Origin: Nocardioides albertanoniae
GTDB taxonomy: Bacteria > Actinomycetota > Actinomycetes > Propionibacteriales > Nocardioidaceae
Length of the DNA stretch: 64,000 bases
Direction of reading: 5' to 3'
Assembly (NCBI RefSeq): GCF_006716315.1
Contig: NZ_VFOV01000001.1
Coordinates: 1,532,501-1,596,500 of the forward strand
Shown here in pieces: positions 44,804-53,031 of the stretch (positions are counted from its first letter, which is position 1; the number at the start of each line of letters is the position of its first letter). A program made the translations under genes and the position numbers. The notes below the pieces were generated by a model, which saw only the letters and a program-made list of their open reading frames with translations, had not been told where the DNA came from and made no database searches.

Positions 44804-45817
44804 TCACGAGGCGGCCAGCCTGTCCGCGAGGAGCTCGAGCCCGTCGACGGCGAGCGGGCCGGGGGAGGTGTAGAAGTAGTTCAGCGGCAGCACGGCACCG
44901 TCCTTCTCGATCGCCTCGATCCCGGCGAGCTCTGGACGATCACGAAGCGCGTCGATGACGTCCTCGTCGCTCTCCAGGCTCGAGGAGCCGGTGGGCAGAT
45001 ACATCGCGAAGACCAGGTCCGGTGTGCTGTCGACCAGCTCCTCGGTCGAGGGCTCGAAGTAGCGCTTCGGCACGTCGGCGAAGACGTTGTCCAGGCCCAG
45101 CTCGGTCATCTGCTCGGCGACCAGGGACTGGCCGCCGTAGGAGCCCAAGGTGCCCTCGGTCGGCACGTAGAGCGGCACCGCGCTGCGCCGCGGGCCGCTC
45201 GCCCGGTGGGCCGCGGCCTCGACGCGCTTCTGGAGGTTCTGCACCGCCTGCTTCGCCGTCGGGTCGGTCCCGAACAGCCGGCCGTACGTCTCGATGTCGC
45301 GGTAGATCAGGTCGAACCCGCTCAGGCCGTCGGTGGAGCGGTCCTCGAAGCCGGCGCAGTAGCCGCTCACGGTCAGCATCTGCACGCCGGCCTTGTCCAG
45401 CCGGGCGGCGAGTGCGTCGATGTCGACACCTGCGGTGACATCGGTGCCGATGACGGCGTCGACGCCGGAGCTGACGATCATCTCGAACGAGACGTCGTGG
45501 GAGTCCTCGGTGACCCGTTCGGCTTTCTCGACCACCGTGCTCGTCGCTTCGTCGAAGGGTACGTCGAGGCTGCCGGCGTAGTGGGTGATCTTGTCGCCCG
45601 CGCCCGCGGCGACGAGCAACGACGGCGCCTCCGAGCCGATCGCCATCACTCGTTGCGGCGGCGAGTCGAACTCCACCTCCCGGCCGCAGCTGTCCACGGT
45701 GGTCGCACGCCGGTCGGCCTCACCGATCGTGCTGCCTGAGCTGGCCGCACCACATCCGGTCGCCGCCAGCATGGCCAAGACGGACACCGCAGTGCCCCAG
45801 GGCTTGAGACCTCTCAT
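44804..45817 (-). CDS. ABC transporter substrate-binding lipoprotein (metallophore receptor)
   Basis: 337 residues with lipobox AATGC (cysteine about 22) and a FecB/BtuF-like fold (VDSCGREVEFDSPPQRVMAIGSEAP, TPDLVFAMYLPTG). First gene of the metallophore operon, directly behind a promoter with a Zur-like palindrome. Probably binds the metal-loaded opine for the FecCD/ATPase pair. Staphylococcus uses an OppA-type receptor instead. Confidence 0.87.
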   Translation of the reverse strand: MRGLKPWGTAVSVLAMLAATGCGAASSGSTIGEADRRATTVDSCGREVEFDSPPQRVMAIGSEAPSLLVAAGAGDKITHYAGSLDVPFDEATSTVVEKAERVTEDSHDVSFEMIVSSGVDAVIGTDVTAGVDIDALAARLDKAGVQMLTVSGYCAGFEDRSTDGLSGFDLIYRDIETYGRLFGTDPTAKQAVQNLQKRVEAAAHRASGPRRSAVPLYVPTEGTLGSYGGQSLVAEQMTELGLDNVFADVPKRYFEPSTEELVDSTPDLVFAMYLPTGSSSLESDEDVIDALRDRPELAGIEAIEKDGAVLPLNYFYTSPGPLAVDGLELLADRLAAS

Positions 45818-45867
45818 CGGTCGATCACTCCGTTCTCATCGGTGCCTACGCTGCGCAGGCCGACCAG

Positions 45868-45896
45868 ACAGTAATGAGAACGGTTATCAATGTCAA
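45868..45896 (-). promoter_or_regulatory. Promoter of the metallophore operon with a Zur-like operator in the spacer
   Basis: Minus strand: TTGACA (45896-45891), 17 bases, TACTGT (45873-45868). The spacer is filled by TGAGAAC-G-GTTATCA (45875-45889 on plus), a 7-1-7 palindrome with six of seven pairs, similar to actinobacterial Zur sites. A bound repressor would cover the polymerase contact region. It may also serve the divergent transporter at 45942. Confidence 0.65.
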
Positions 45897-45941
45897 GGAG
45901 GGGGGTATAGAGTTCGGGCTCCGCCAACACGATGGAGTCGC

Positions 45942-48011
45942 ATGAAGCACCTTGCTCGGCTGCAGACCGGCCGGATCTCATCGTTGGTGGTTCTCGCCGT
46001 CGCGGTGCTCGCCCTCGGTGCGCTGTTCGCGCTGCTGCCCACGACGTCGAACGACTCCGCGCCTCCGTCCTCGGCGCCCGATGACGCCGACTCCTCGCGG
46101 GTGGCGAGGCTGCTGAAAGCCTTCCCGGACGCGGACCAGAGCCTGGCGCTCGTGGTGGTCGCGACCGGCGACGGATCGGCGTTCTCCGCGGAGCAGACGG
46201 CTTATCTCGAGGCTGCCGTCGCCGGGCTCGCCGCCGAGTCGGTCGCCCCGCAGGCGGTCCGGCCGCAGCTGAACGAGGACCGTTCGGCCGCGATGATCGC
46301 GGTGCCGGTCGAGGGTGCGGGTGGCGAGTCGGAGGCGATCGTCGAGCAGGCCGACCGGCTCCGGGAGATCGCCACCGAGGGCCGGCCTGATGGTGTCGAC
46401 ACCTACCTCTCCGGCGCTGTCGGCTTCCAGGCCGACACCGTCAACGCCTTCGCCGGCACGGACGTACGTCTGCTGCTGGTCACTGCGGGAGTGGTTGCTC
46501 TGCTGCTGATCCTGACCTACCGCAGCCCGGTGCTGTGGCTGGTGCCGCTCCTGGTGGTGGCCACCGGCGACGGGCTGGCGCGATTCGTCGTCGGCGCCAT
46601 CGCGGAGCGGTTCGACATCGCGGTCGACGCCTCCATCATGGGCATCTTGTCGGTCCTGGTCTTCGGGGCCGGCACCAACTACGCGCTGCTGCTGATCGCC
46701 CGCTACCGCGAAGGGCTGCTCGCCCACGAGGACCGACGGGTGGCCATGCGTGAGGCCGTCGCCGGAGCGGGGCCGGCGATCCTCGCCAGCGGCGGCACGG
46801 TCGTGCTCAGCCTGCTGATGCTGCTCTTCGCCAGCCTCTCCGGCAACCGTGCGCTCGGCCTGGCGTGTGCGATCGGGATCGCGATCGCGCTCGCCATGGC
46901 TCTGTTGGTTCTCCCGGCCGCCGTGCTGGTCTGCGGCCGTGGTCTGTTCTGGCCGTTCGTCCCGCGACCCGGCGCCGAGCGCACCGAACGGCCGTCGTTC
47001 TGGGGGCGGGTGGGCCGGGGCGTACGCAGGCGGCCGGCGACGATCGCGGCCGCCACCGTCGTCGTCCTCGGCATCCTCGCTGTCGGTCTGTTGGGTGCCA
47101 GGATCGGGCTGAGCCAGACCGAGCAGCTCCTCGGCGATCCGGAGTCGGTCCAGGGTGAGCGGGTCGCGACCGAGGCGTTCGGCAGCGACTACGGCACCTC
47201 GCTGACCGTGCTCGCCCCCGACGACCAGGCTGCCCCGGCCGTGGCCTCGGCGAAGACCGTCACCGGTGTCGGTGACGCGACTGTCTCGGGCGCCGCAGAG
47301 GGCTGGACCCGGATCATGATCGCCGTCGAGGGCGGATCGCAGACCGACGAGGCCTTCTCGACGATCCGCGACCTCCGCGAGACGTACGCGGACGACGCAA
47401 CCCTCGACGGCGTGCTGGTCGGCGGGCCGGATGCGTCCGCACTGGACGAGAACGACGCCGACGCGCGCGACCGTAACCTGATCATCCCGCTGATCGTGCT
47501 GGTCGTGTTCCTGGTCCTGGTCGTGCTGCTGCGGTCGCTGCTCGCGCCGGTCCTGCTGATCCTGACGGTGCTGGCGACCTTCTTCGCGAGCCTGGGCGCC
47601 GGCAACCTCCTCTTCCAGAACCTGCTCGGGTTCCCGGCCTTCGACAACCGGGTCGTCCTCTACGCGTTCCTGTTCCTGGTCGCGCTAGGGGTGGACTACA
47701 ACATCTTCCTGACCACCCGCGCCCGCGAGGAACGCGCCCGGCTCGGCACCCGCGACGGCATGCAGGAGGCGCTGAGCGTCACCGGTGGCGTCATCACCAG
47801 CGCGGGCATCGTGCTCGCGGCGGTGTTCGTCGTGCTCGGCATCCTCCCCGTCGTCGCGCTCGCCCAGATCGGCACCATCGTGTGCATCGGCGTGCTGCTC
47901 GACACCCTGGTCGTACGCACCCTGCTCGTGCCCGCGCTGGCCTTCGTCCTCGGCGAGCGGTTCTGGTGGCCGGCCCGACACGTGAAGAGCCGGGTCAACT
48001 CTCCGAGGTGA
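45942..48011 (+). CDS. RND/MMPL-family membrane transporter
   Basis: 689 residues, about 11-12 membrane segments in two similar halves, each with an extracytoplasmic loop (about 40-190 and 390-530). MMPL motifs include FGAGTNYALLLIARYREGL and ALGVDYNIFLTTRAREE. ATG 45942 follows a GGAG site. Divergent from the metallophore operon and sharing its control region, so it may help export the metallophore or be co-regulated by metal; homologues elsewhere export lipids or drugs. Confidence 0.88.
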   Translation: MKHLARLQTGRISSLVVLAVAVLALGALFALLPTTSNDSAPPSSAPDDADSSRVARLLKAFPDADQSLALVVVATGDGSAFSAEQTAYLEAAVAGLAAESVAPQAVRPQLNEDRSAAMIAVPVEGAGGESEAIVEQADRLREIATEGRPDGVDTYLSGAVGFQADTVNAFAGTDVRLLLVTAGVVALLLILTYRSPVLWLVPLLVVATGDGLARFVVGAIAERFDIAVDASIMGILSVLVFGAGTNYALLLIARYREGLLAHEDRRVAMREAVAGAGPAILASGGTVVLSLLMLLFASLSGNRALGLACAIGIAIALAMALLVLPAAVLVCGRGLFWPFVPRPGAERTERPSFWGRVGRGVRRRPATIAAATVVVLGILAVGLLGARIGLSQTEQLLGDPESVQGERVATEAFGSDYGTSLTVLAPDDQAAPAVASAKTVTGVGDATVSGAAEGWTRIMIAVEGGSQTDEAFSTIRDLRETYADDATLDGVLVGGPDASALDENDADARDRNLIIPLIVLVVFLVLVVLLRSLLAPVLLILTVLATFFASLGAGNLLFQNLLGFPAFDNRVVLYAFLFLVALGVDYNIFLTTRAREERARLGTRDGMQEALSVTGGVITSAGIVLAAVFVVLGILPVVALAQIGTIVCIGVLLDTLVVRTLLVPALAFVLGERFWWPARHVKSRVNSPR

Positions 48012-48094
48012 CCGACGTGATCGTGATCGAGCAGGTGAGGGGGCCTGGGCGAGCTGATCCTGTATCTGGAAGCCAGTCTCGGGGCCGGGTTAAG

Positions 48095-48205
48095 TCCGTT
48101 AGAGTGCAGCGAACGGGCACGAGGAAGCCGGTGGAACTCCGGCACAGTCGCGCTACTGTGACATCGCCTCAAGGCGGTGGAGTCAGACCCGAGTGTCCGT
48201 CCAAC
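48095..48205 (+). ncRNA. Cobalamin riboswitch 5 (upstream of cbtBA)
   Basis: GAGGAAGCCGGTGGAACTCC, GGCACAGTCGCGCTACTGTG, a stem CGCCTCAAGGCG, and the closing GGAGTCAGACCC. The form with CACTGTGA and AGTCAGAC differs from riboswitches 1-4 (AGTCCGAAGAC) but resembles number 6. A small hairpin AGGGA/TCCCT sits beside the cbtB ribosome site GAGGAGG. Confidence 0.9.
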
Positions 48206-48244
48206 CCCAACGAACAGGGACGCACGTATCCCTGAGGAGGACTT

Positions 48245-48460
48245 ATGTCGCAGCCTGCTGTCGCACCCGTCGCGGGTGCCGCCGTTCCGACCATCCCGCT
48301 CCGTGAGCTCGCGCCGTGGGCGCTCTTCTTCGGGCTCCTCGGTCTGCTGGTGATCTTCTTCATCAGCGCCGACCAGGGCGCCATCTCGATCCCGTCCGGC
48401 ACGTTCGTCCACGAGTGGGTCCACGACGGTCGCCACCTCCTCGGCTACCCCTGCCACTGA
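48245..48460 (+). CDS. cbtB: Cobalt transporter subunit CbtB
   Basis: 71 residues, one membrane helix (LAPWALFFGLLGLLVIFFIS) and the histidine-rich end FVHEWVHDGRHLLGYPCH typical of CbtB. ATG 48245 follows GAGGAGG. Known to be paired with CbtA under cobalamin riboswitch control for cobalt uptake; both are present here. Confidence 0.95.
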   Translation: MSQPAVAPVAGAAVPTIPLRELAPWALFFGLLGLLVIFFISADQGAISIPSGTFVHEWVHDGRHLLGYPCH

Positions 48461-49239
48461 TGAGTGCGCGTGCATTTCTTGTACGCGGCCTGCTAGCTGG
48501 TCTCCTCGCCGGCATCGTCACCTTCATGGTGGCGTACGCCGTCGGTGAGCCGCAGGTCGGCGCTGCCATCGCGCTCGAAGATGCCGGTGGTGACGGGCAC
48601 TCCCACTCGCATGCCGAGGGTGCCGGAGCCGAGGGCGGTGATGAGACCCCCGAGGTCTCCCGCACCAACCAGAGCACCTGGGGTCTGCTGACCGGCACGC
48701 TGGCCATCGGCGTCGCGCTCGGAGGCATCGTCGCCCTGGTCGCAGCCGTCGCGCTCGGCAGGATCGGACGGCTCTCACCAGGGCAGTCGACCGCGCTGGT
48801 CACGGTGATCGGTTTCGTGGCGTTCGCACTCGTGCCGTTCCTCAAGTATCCGGCCACGCCGCCCGCCGTCGGCAGCGGCGACACCATCGGGCTGCGCACG
48901 TCGGTCTACTTCGGCTACCTGCTCGTCTCCGTGGTCGCGGCCGCGCTCGCCACCTACGGCGCCGTGCGGCTGCGGGAGCGGTTCGGCACGTACGCCGCCG
49001 TGGTCGGTGGCACCGCCGCCTACCTGGTCGTGGTGGTCGTCGCCGGTCAGCTCTTCACGACCGTCAACGAGATCGGCGACTTCCCGGCCGACACGCTGTG
49101 GTCCTTCCGGCTCGCCTCGCTGATCACGCTCGCCACGATGTGGGGTGTGCTCGGGGTGGCACTGACCGGCCTGATCGGTCGGCTTCACCGCCAGCAGCAG
49201 GCTGTCGCCGAGCGCAAGGCGTTCGCCGCCAGCCTGTGA
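48460..49239 (+). CDS. cbtA: Cobalt transporter subunit CbtA
   Basis: 259 residues with about six membrane segments. The first helix is followed by a His-rich loop (GDGHSHSHAEG, about residues 44-54) that may collect cobalt. The pattern FVAFALVPFLKYPATPPAVGS is typical of CbtA. ATG 48460 overlaps the cbtB stop (TGATG). Confidence 0.93.
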   Translation: MSARAFLVRGLLAGLLAGIVTFMVAYAVGEPQVGAAIALEDAGGDGHSHSHAEGAGAEGGDETPEVSRTNQSTWGLLTGTLAIGVALGGIVALVAAVALGRIGRLSPGQSTALVTVIGFVAFALVPFLKYPATPPAVGSGDTIGLRTSVYFGYLLVSVVAAALATYGAVRLRERFGTYAAVVGGTAAYLVVVVVAGQLFTTVNEIGDFPADTLWSFRLASLITLATMWGVLGVALTGLIGRLHRQQQAVAERKAFAASL

Positions 49240-49244
49240 CCCCA

Positions 49245-49280
49245 CGTCGAGTCGGCTCGTTAGAACGAGCCGACTCGACG
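49245..49280. terminator. Bidirectional hairpin terminator between cbtA and the convergent CbiX/ferredoxin gene
   Basis: Arms CGTCGAGTCGGCTCGTT (49245-49261) and AACGAGCCGACTCGACG (49264-49280), 17 perfect pairs. Same GAGTCGGCTCGTT core as the hairpin at 8340-8377, 41 kb away. It sits between two converging stops. Confidence 0.8.
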
Positions 49281-49282
49281 GG

Positions 49283-49990
49283 TCAGCGGGGGAGGCGGTG
49301 GGTCTCCAATGGGTGGCCGTCGGCGAGGTGGTCGCGCACGATCGCCTGCGCGGCGGCGGCGTCGACGTGGCCGTACCAGACGTCGTCGGGCTGCACGTTG
49401 ACCACCGGCGCCTGGTTGCACGGGAACTGGCAGCCGGTGTGGGTGATCAGCAGGTCATCGTCGCCGAGACCGGCCTCCATCGCGCCCAGGATGACGGCCT
49501 TCGCGGTCTCATCAGAGCCCTTCGCGGTGCAGCGCGGGCCGCGGCAGATCAGCACCTGGCGTACGTGGTTGCTGACCTGTTCCCAGGCGGGCGAGGTGAG
49601 TCCGGGCTCGGTGCCGGTGAGCGGGCGGGTCTCCGCCAGTGCCTCGGCGAGCTCGTCGGGAGCGGTGACCAACCCGGTTGCGACCCGGATCTCCGGACGG
49701 GTCCCGCCGCGTTCCCGCCACCAGTGCGCGGCGATCCTGCGTAGCCACGAATGGCCGGGCGCGAGCGGGCCGAGGCTGACGCCGACGAGCGTGATCGTCT
49801 TCTCTCCCAGGTCTGCCAGGCGGGTCAGGTCGGCCGCCAGCGACGGGTCGCCCATCTGCAGGAACGCGAGGCTCGCGTCGTGGGTGCGGGCCAGGGCGAG
49901 CAGCTCGCCGCGTCGGTCGACGTCGGTGACGGACATCCCCACCAGGACCCGTGCCTGTGGGGAAGGGTCCGACCTGGTGAATCCGTTCAC
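49283..49990 (-). CDS. CbiX-like domain protein with C-terminal 2Fe-2S ferredoxin domain
   Basis: 235 residues from GTG 49990 (GGAGGG upstream; overlaps the cobK stop). The N-terminal half resembles CbiX/sirohydrochlorin chelatase folds, but the usual GHGSR metal-binding histidine motif is replaced by VGMSVTDV; a later [14 protein letters not shown] may hold histidines. The C-terminal half has thioredoxin-like ferredoxin cysteines ([21 protein letters not shown]). In a cobalamin operon a cobalt-handling or redox role is likely, but chelatase activity is doubtful. Confidence 0.78.
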   Translation of the reverse strand: MNGFTRSDPSPQARVLVGMSVTDVDRRGELLALARTHDASLAFLQMGDPSLAADLTRLADLGEKTITLVGVSLGPLAPGHSWLRRIAAHWWRERGGTRPEIRVATGLVTAPDELAEALAETRPLTGTEPGLTSPAWEQVSNHVRQVLICRGPRCTAKGSDETAKAVILGAMEAGLGDDDLLITHTGCQFPCNQAPVVNVQPDDVWYGHVDAAAAQAIVRDHLADGHPLETHRLPR

Positions 49991-50739
49991 GAGCTCGGAC
50001 CCTCCCTCACAGCGTCCCCCAACCCCATCACCCAGGTCAGCGCCGCGGAGACGTCGTCGACGGTCCGGACCCCGGAAGGGCTCTCCGGCCGACGTACGAC
50101 CACCACCTCGATGCCGAGCCGCCCGGCCGCCTGCATCTTCGGCCAGGTGTAGCTGCCGCCGGAGTCCTTGGTGATGAGCACGTCGCTGCCGTGCTCGCGC
50201 ATCAGCGCGAGCTCGCCGTCGAGGTCGTACGGCCCGCGGCTGGTCAGCAGCGTCCACGGCTCCGGCAGGTCGATCTCGGGACGGTCGACCACGCGGGCCA
50301 GGGCCTCGTGCCCGGCGAGCGCCGGGACGAACCGGGCCAGCTCCTGACGTCCGACGGTGAGGAACGGACGCTTCCCCAGGGTCGCGGCGAGCGTGGCGGC
50401 CTGGTCGTGGGTCTCGACGTAGCTCCAGGCCGGGTCGGCCGGCCAGCCGGGCCGCGCCAGCCGGAGCAGCGGGTGGCCGGTCTCCGCGCAGGCCGCCGCC
50501 GTGTTGGCCGAGATGCCGCGGGCGAACGGATGGGTGGCGTCGACCACCGCGTCGAACTCAGCGAGCGCCACCCGCAGCCCGGCGACCCCGCCGAACCCGC
50601 CGATCCGCACCGCACCCACCGGCAGCCGTGGCCGCGCGACCCGGCCCGCCAACGACGAGGTGACGTCGACCCCGGCGTCGACCACCCGCGCGGCCAGCTC
50701 CCGCGCCTCCCCGGTCCCGCCCAGGATCAGCAGCCGCAT
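49987..50739 (-). CDS. cobK: Precorrin-6A reductase
   Basis: 250 residues. N-terminal NADPH fold [16 protein letters not shown], then [18 protein letters not shown] and the C-terminal [20 protein letters not shown], all typical of CobK. Reduces precorrin-6A to 6B (dihydro form), the substrate of CobL. Overlaps the cobQ end by 13 bases and the next gene by 4. Confidence 0.95.
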   Translation of the reverse strand: MRLLILGGTGEARELAARVVDAGVDVTSSLAGRVARPRLPVGAVRIGGFGGVAGLRVALAEFDAVVDATHPFARGISANTAAACAETGHPLLRLARPGWPADPAWSYVETHDQAATLAATLGKRPFLTVGRQELARFVPALAGHEALARVVDRPEIDLPEPWTLLTSRGPYDLDGELALMREHGSDVLITKDSGGSYTWPKMQAAGRLGIEVVVVRRPESPSGVRTVDDVSAALTWVMGLGDAVREGPSS

Positions 50740-52175
50740 CGGCTCTCCCGGGCCAGGTCGAGCAGCGCGTCGACGTCGAGGTGCTCCTCGACGAGGTCGC
50801 CGATGAGATCCAGACGACGTTCGCGCGCGGCCGGGAAGGAGACGTCGGACGGTGCGCGCCCGAGGGTCTCGGCGAGGAGAGCGCCCCGCAGCGCGTCGCC
50901 CTCCAGGCTGCCGTGCCACATCGTGCCGAAGACACTGCCGGCCCGGGCCCCACCCAGGAACTCCTCGGCTCCGTCGCCGCGGCTGATCCGGCCGTGATGG
51001 ATCTCGTAGCCGCTCGCCTCGACACCGAGCGCCGACCCGGTGGGCAGCCGCAGCGCCTTCTCCGGGGCGAAGTCGGTGCGTACGTCGAGCAGACCCAGCC
51101 CCTCGACCTCCGCGACGGATCCCTCGACACCGTCGGGGTCTGCGATCACGGCCCCGAGCATCTGGAAGCCACCGCAGATCCCGAGGAGCGGGCGGCCGCG
51201 GCGTACGTGCTCGGTGATGGCCGCGTCGAGACCGCGCGAGCGCAGCCAGGCCAGGTCGCTGATCGTCGAGCGGGTGCCGGGCAGCACGACCAGGTCGGCG
51301 TCGGAGATGTCGTGCGGCGAGGAGGCGAAGACGACGTCGAGGTCGGGCTCGAGGCCGAGCGCGTCGACGTCGGTGAAGTTGGAGATGCGGGGGAGGCGTA
51401 CGACCGCGACCTTGCGGGTCGCTCCGGCCGCCGAGCGACGCCCTTCCAGGTCGAGCGCGTCCTCCGAGTCGAGCCACAGCGACGGGTCCCAGGGGAGCAC
51501 ACCGAAGACCCGGCGCTCGGTCAGAGACTCCAGCGAGTCGAGCCCAGGCTTCAGCAACGAGGCGTCCCCGCGGAACTTGTTGATCACAAAACCGCTGATC
51601 AGAGCCTGGTCCGCGGGCTCGAGGAGAGCGAGGGTGCCGTACATCGCCGCGAACACGCCGCCCCGGTCGATGTCACCCACGACGATCGTCGGCAGCCCGG
51701 CGTGGCGGGCCAGCCCCATGTTGACGTAGTCGCCCGCGCGCAGGTTGATCTCCGCCGGGCTGCCGGCGCCCTCGGCGATGACCACGTCGAAACGGGAGGC
51801 GAGATCGTCGTACGCCGCATGAGCAGCCGTCGCCAGATGCCGGCGACCCGCCTCCCAGTCGCGGGAGGAGACCTCGCCGGCAGGCTGCCCCATCAGCACC
51901 ACGTGGCTGCGGCGGTCGGAGCCGGGCTTGAGCAGCACCGGGTTCATCGCCGGCTCGGGGGTGACCTGCGCTGCGCGCGCCTGCACCCACTGCGCCCGGC
52001 CGATCTCTGCCGTCGTTCCGTCCGGGGCCTGGCAGACCATCGAGTTGTTGGACATGTTCTGCGCCTTGTAGGGCGCGACCTCGACGCCGCGACGCGCGAA
52101 GGCCCGGCACAGGCCGGTGGTGACGATCGACTTGCCGGCGTCCGACGTGGTGCCGGCGACGAGCAGGCCGCTCAT
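50727..52175 (-). CDS. cobQ: Cobyric acid synthase
   Basis: 482 residues. ATPase domain with [17 protein letters not shown] and [10 protein letters not shown]; glutamine amidotransferase domain with nucleophile cysteine in [11 protein letters not shown] (about 330) and the catalytic histidine in YEIHHGRI. Amidates four side chains of adenosylcobyrinic acid a,c-diamide. ATG 52175 lies 73 bases after cobF; that gap holds a strong palindrome (52192-52217). Confidence 0.96.
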   Translation of the reverse strand: MSGLLVAGTTSDAGKSIVTTGLCRAFARRGVEVAPYKAQNMSNNSMVCQAPDGTTAEIGRAQWVQARAAQVTPEPAMNPVLLKPGSDRRSHVVLMGQPAGEVSSRDWEAGRRHLATAAHAAYDDLASRFDVVIAEGAGSPAEINLRAGDYVNMGLARHAGLPTIVVGDIDRGGVFAAMYGTLALLEPADQALISGFVINKFRGDASLLKPGLDSLESLTERRVFGVLPWDPSLWLDSEDALDLEGRRSAAGATRKVAVVRLPRISNFTDVDALGLEPDLDVVFASSPHDISDADLVVLPGTRSTISDLAWLRSRGLDAAITEHVRRGRPLLGICGGFQMLGAVIADPDGVEGSVAEVEGLGLLDVRTDFAPEKALRLPTGSALGVEASGYEIHHGRISRGDGAEEFLGGARAGSVFGTMWHGSLEGDALRGALLAETLGRAPSDVSFPAARERRLDLIGDLVEEHLDVDALLDLARESRCGC

Positions 52176-52191
52176 CGGGTGCCCTGGGTGT

Positions 52192-52217
52192 GGGATACCC
52201 GGTCAACCGGGTATCCC
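52192..52217. promoter_or_regulatory. Near-perfect palindrome between cobF and cobQ
   Basis: Arms GGGATACCCGGT and ACCGGGTATCCC with only CA between. It lies in the only sizeable gap of the cobN-cobF-cobQ-cobK operon, 17 bases before the cobQ start. It could be a protein-binding site, an RNA-processing hairpin or a partial terminator. A second small palindrome TGACTCATGAGTCA (52238-52251) covers the cobF stop. Confidence 0.5.
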
Positions 52218-52248
52218 TGGGGCGCGCGGGACCACAGTGACTCATGAG

Positions 52249-53031
52249 TCATCGCGGAGCCCGCAGGAGGTAGATGTCCATGACCCACCCAGCCGCAGCG
52301 CGCAGCCGCTCGCGGGCCTCCTCGATCGCGGGCAGCACCTCGCCGACGGTGCCGGCGACCAGCTCCTCCTCACGCGTGCCGAGGTTGCCGCCCCACCAGA
52401 TCCGCCAGTCGCCGAGCCCGGGGAGGTCGACGACGCGGTTGAGCATCACCACGATGTTGTCGTGGCCGGCCTCGACGGCGTCGAGCGCCGCGCGGCCGGT
52501 GGTCACGTAGAGAGGCCGCGCGACCTCGTGCAGCACGATCCGGTGGCGCGCGGCGAGCAGCTGCACCGAGGAGATCCCGGGGATCACGTCGATCTCCACG
52601 TCGACCTCCGCCGCGATCTGGTCGACGACGCGGATCGTGGAGTCGTAGAAGGCCGGGTCGCCCCAGACCAGGAAGCCGACATCGCCGGGGTGCTCGTCGA
52701 GCACGGCGAGATACTTCTCCACCCGGGCACGGTGCCAGGCGTCGACCGCAGCCCGATAGTCCGCGTCGGTGCCGGTGAACTCCGCGCGGCGCTCCCGGGG
52801 CGGGTCGGCGATCTTGACCACCTGAGCCGGCCGGTCGAGGTGACGGTCGAGCAGCTCCTCGCGCGCCCGCACCAGCGGATCAGGCATCCCGCCCTTGGCC
52901 GTGCCCGACTTGTCGGTGACCAGGAAGTAGTCGACAGACCGCATCGCGGCGACCGCCTCCAGGGTGACCTGGTCGGGGTCGCCCGGGCCGACGCCGATGA
53001 TCTTGATCCGACGCCGCCCAGACGATGTCAT
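52249..53031 (-). CDS. cobF: Precorrin-6A synthase (deacetylating)
   Basis: 260-residue SAM-dependent methyltransferase (IIGVGPGDPDQVTLEA, FLVWGDPAFYDSTIR, VIPGISSVQLLAA). It methylates C1 of precorrin-5 and releases acetate. CobF is the hallmark of the late-cobalt-insertion pathway, consistent with cobN next door. ATG 53031 overlaps the cobN stop. Confidence 0.94.
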   Translation of the reverse strand: MTSSGRRRIKIIGVGPGDPDQVTLEAVAAMRSVDYFLVTDKSGTAKGGMPDPLVRAREELLDRHLDRPAQVVKIADPPRERRAEFTGTDADYRAAVDAWHRARVEKYLAVLDEHPGDVGFLVWGDPAFYDSTIRVVDQIAAEVDVEIDVIPGISSVQLLAARHRIVLHEVARPLYVTTGRAALDAVEAGHDNIVVMLNRVVDLPGLGDWRIWWGGNLGTREEELVAGTVGEVLPAIEEARERLRAAAGWVMDIYLLRAPR

